Assembly: GCF_002646595.1 (NCBI RefSeq)
Contig: NZ_PDUD01000024.1
Coordinates: 1 to 64,000 of the forward strand
DNA: 64,000 bases
DNA from: Flavilitoribacter nigricans DSM 23189 = NBRC 102662
GTDB lineage: Bacteria; Bacteroidota; Bacteroidia; Chitinophagales; Saprospiraceae
Direction: 5' to 3'
In this document: positions 62,659 to 64,000 of the stretch, piece by piece
How positions within the stretch are numbered: the stretch's first letter is position 1
Layout: each line of letters opens with the position of its first letter
Program-made: the position numbers and the translations under genes
Notes under the pieces: generated by a model
Told to the model about the DNA's origin: nothing
The model's input: only the letters and a program-made list of their open reading frames with translations
Database searches by the model: none

Positions 62659-64000
62659 ATGAAAAAGCTTCTCATCCTCCTGGGCTTTTTAAGCCTTTAT
62701 ATCACTGACCCAATAAGCGCTCAAACGCCCGATAACGAGGCGATTAAGGAGCTTGTAGCGAAATATCAGTCCGACATACGCGGTCCTTTTAAAGACATCC
62801 GCTGGTTTTGCAAAGACGGTTCGGTTATTCCTCCCAAAGAGAAATGCCCGGAACCCGGCGGTGTGCAACGGGCCCGTTACAAGGACGAAGTGGCGGCCCT
62901 GGCTAAGAACCAGCATATCTTCATCGGACAGATCCTTTCCAATACGCCCAAGGAAGACTTCTGGGATGCGGCTAATCAGCACGCCCGGCTCAAACAATAC
63001 CAGGTCGAAAAATACCTGCGGGCCGTAGACGACGGTTGGATCTGGCGCAAAGCGCAGTTTTACCGGGGAGCGGTGCAGGTAGAAGATGAAGAGAACTGGG
63101 GAGTAGAATTCTTTCAGTGGCTGCTGAACGACCAGCAGGTTTGGGAAGAAGATTTTTTCCTCGTCCGGCAGGCCGCCAAAGACATTCCCCACCAGGGCGA
63201 CAACAACCGTTCTCAGACGGTCCGTGCCCTGAGTAAGGAGATCTCCGATACTTATCTTCCTTTTCAGGATCTGCGGGTGAAGATCCACGGCCAGCCCGAA
63301 GCGGCCGATATCCAACGCGTTCGCGGTTTCCGGAAAACCCACCAGCAAAAACTGGGAGCCGCCAACCTAAAAAAGATGGATCAGCTCCTGGAAGAGATGG
63401 AACTGCTTTTTGCCGCAGTCGACCTGAACGCACTCGGGAAATACGTCAACAAACTGCCCAAGCAGGACACGCTTACCCGCCGCATCCGCTCCTTTATCGA
63501 TCAACACCAGACGACGGCTTTCAGTCCCGACCGGGTATCGGCCGCTGCCGATCTGCTGTGGGATATCCGCACCCTGGGCGACCAGGTAAAGGGCGGCAAG
63601 GCCCGGCTAGCCCTGCTGGATATTTCCAACAACCTGGAAGAGATCATCTTCAAAGAGTCGGGATCGTGGCAGGCGGAGCACCCGCAGGCCCTGCTGGAAA
63701 AGATCTGCTATCTGGGTAAAGCCGCTACCGGTGCCGGATTTTTAGAGATCTGGGAATACGAGACGCAGGCGGTAGCTGCGCCCGTAGCCGATGAGATCGC
63801 CCTGGTCGCCCTGAATGAATTTTTCGAAAATAATCGCCGCCGGGTAGAATGGGGTGCCGGAATGACCCGGGCCGTATACGCAGGCACGGTTAATCTGTTT
63901 ACGGCCTTTGAACCCAAAGCCTACGGATTTCTGGACGATCGCGTCCGGGCTTCTATCCTGTTGCCCCTCGGGCAAAGTGTGGGCCAGCTGGGAGATTTCC
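62659..64000 (+). CDS. Secreted protein, C-terminus cut off by the window edge
   Basis: Open from the ATG at 62659 to the end, at least 447 residues. A Sec signal peptide (MKKLLILLGFLSLY start, cleavage after ISAQ) is clear. The visible part is mostly helical with basic and acidic repeats (KLGAANLKKMDQLLEEMELL) and ends in RAVYAGTVNLFTAFEPKAYG. It may be the N-terminal region of a large PEP/pyruvate-binding-domain protein, but no such domain is reached, so this is weak. A four-codon ORF (ATG at 62648) overlaps its start by an ATGA. Divergent from the vWA gene. Confidence 0.75.
   Translation, partial: MKKLLILLGFLSLYITDPISAQTPDNEAIKELVAKYQSDIRGPFKDIRWFCKDGSVIPPKEKCPEPGGVQRARYKDEVAALAKNQHIFIGQILSNTPKEDFWDAANQHARLKQYQVEKYLRAVDDGWIWRKAQFYRGAVQVEDEENWGVEFFQWLLNDQQVWEEDFFLVRQAAKDIPHQGDNNRSQTVRALSKEISDTYLPFQDLRVKIHGQPEAADIQRVRGFRKTHQQKLGAANLKKMDQLLEEMELLFAAVDLNALGKYVNKLPKQDTLTRRIRSFIDQHQTTAFSPDRVSAAADLLWDIRTLGDQVKGGKARLALLDISNNLEEIIFKESGSWQAEHPQALLEKICYLGKAATGAGFLEIWEYETQAVAAPVADEIALVALNEFFENNRRRVEWGAGMTRAVYAGTVNLFTAFEPKAYGFLDDRVRASILLPLGQSVGQLGDF

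Overview
The window looks like a chromosomal segment of a free-living Bacteroidota, most likely from the Saprospiria/Lewinella-like group. Seen in the sequence: promoters of the Bacteroidota type (TTTG or TTG, 19-20 bases, TAnnTTTG) before rpmH, gltA and a vWA gene; a C-terminal type IX secretion sorting domain; a TonB with an N-terminal membrane-segment pair; a gcvH-vanZ-tonB run; DUF2141, DUF983 and DUF6090 families; and few strong Shine-Dalgarno sites. No rRNA, tRNA, CRISPR array, phage or transposase gene was found. The genus is an inference.

Layout. 0.4-7.3 kb: tripartite RND efflux operon (TolC, membrane fusion lipoprotein, RND pump) with a TetR repressor upstream and a strong palindrome in front of it. 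7.8-20 kb: single genes (hemolysin III-like protein, secreted beta-sandwich protein, GNAT, ADP-ribosylglycohydrolase lipoprotein, APH/MTR-kinase-like kinase, AraC regulator, HExxH-type lipoprotein, NCS1 permease, TIM-barrel enzyme, nitrilase-family hydrolase). 20-30 kb: an EAD11-like/TPR protein, a phosphatase, TruC-like pseudouridine synthase, D-lactate dehydrogenase, and an OmpA/PD40 envelope protein. 29.7-32.2 kb: a large BNR-repeat protein with a T9SS sorting tail. 32.4-38.8 kb: an anion-uptake locus: Crp/Fnr regulator, SulP transporter, porin, 57-residue protein, DUF983 protein, second SulP. 38.9-48 kb: serine hydrolase, tyrosinase/FAD oxidoreductase pair, aldo/keto reductase, alcohol dehydrogenase, GT39-like membrane enzyme with DUF2141 protein. 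48.4-54.4 kb: housekeeping (rpmH, TPR protein, tonB, vanZ, gcvH, citrate synthase). 54.6-57.4 kb: DUF3109 protein, a long noncoding stretch with structured-RNA signals, and hsp20. 57.4-64 kb: bile-acid-symporter-like transporter, crotonase, and a minus-strand trio (vWA protein, divergent adenylosuccinate-synthetase-like ligase, GATase-like protein), then a truncated secreted protein.

The best candidate for something undescribed is that last trio. The PurA-like ligase keeps the catalytic Asp and His but has lost the canonical aspartate-binding loop and the guanine-recognition lysine. The adjacent MIDAS-type vWA gene has a clear promoter overlaid by three copies of one operator half-site. Many intergenic regions hold palindromic or MITE-like elements; in one, both convergent genes take their stop codons from the ends of an inverted repeat. 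Starts were chosen from signal peptides, family alignment and spacing, and often differ from the longest open frame.
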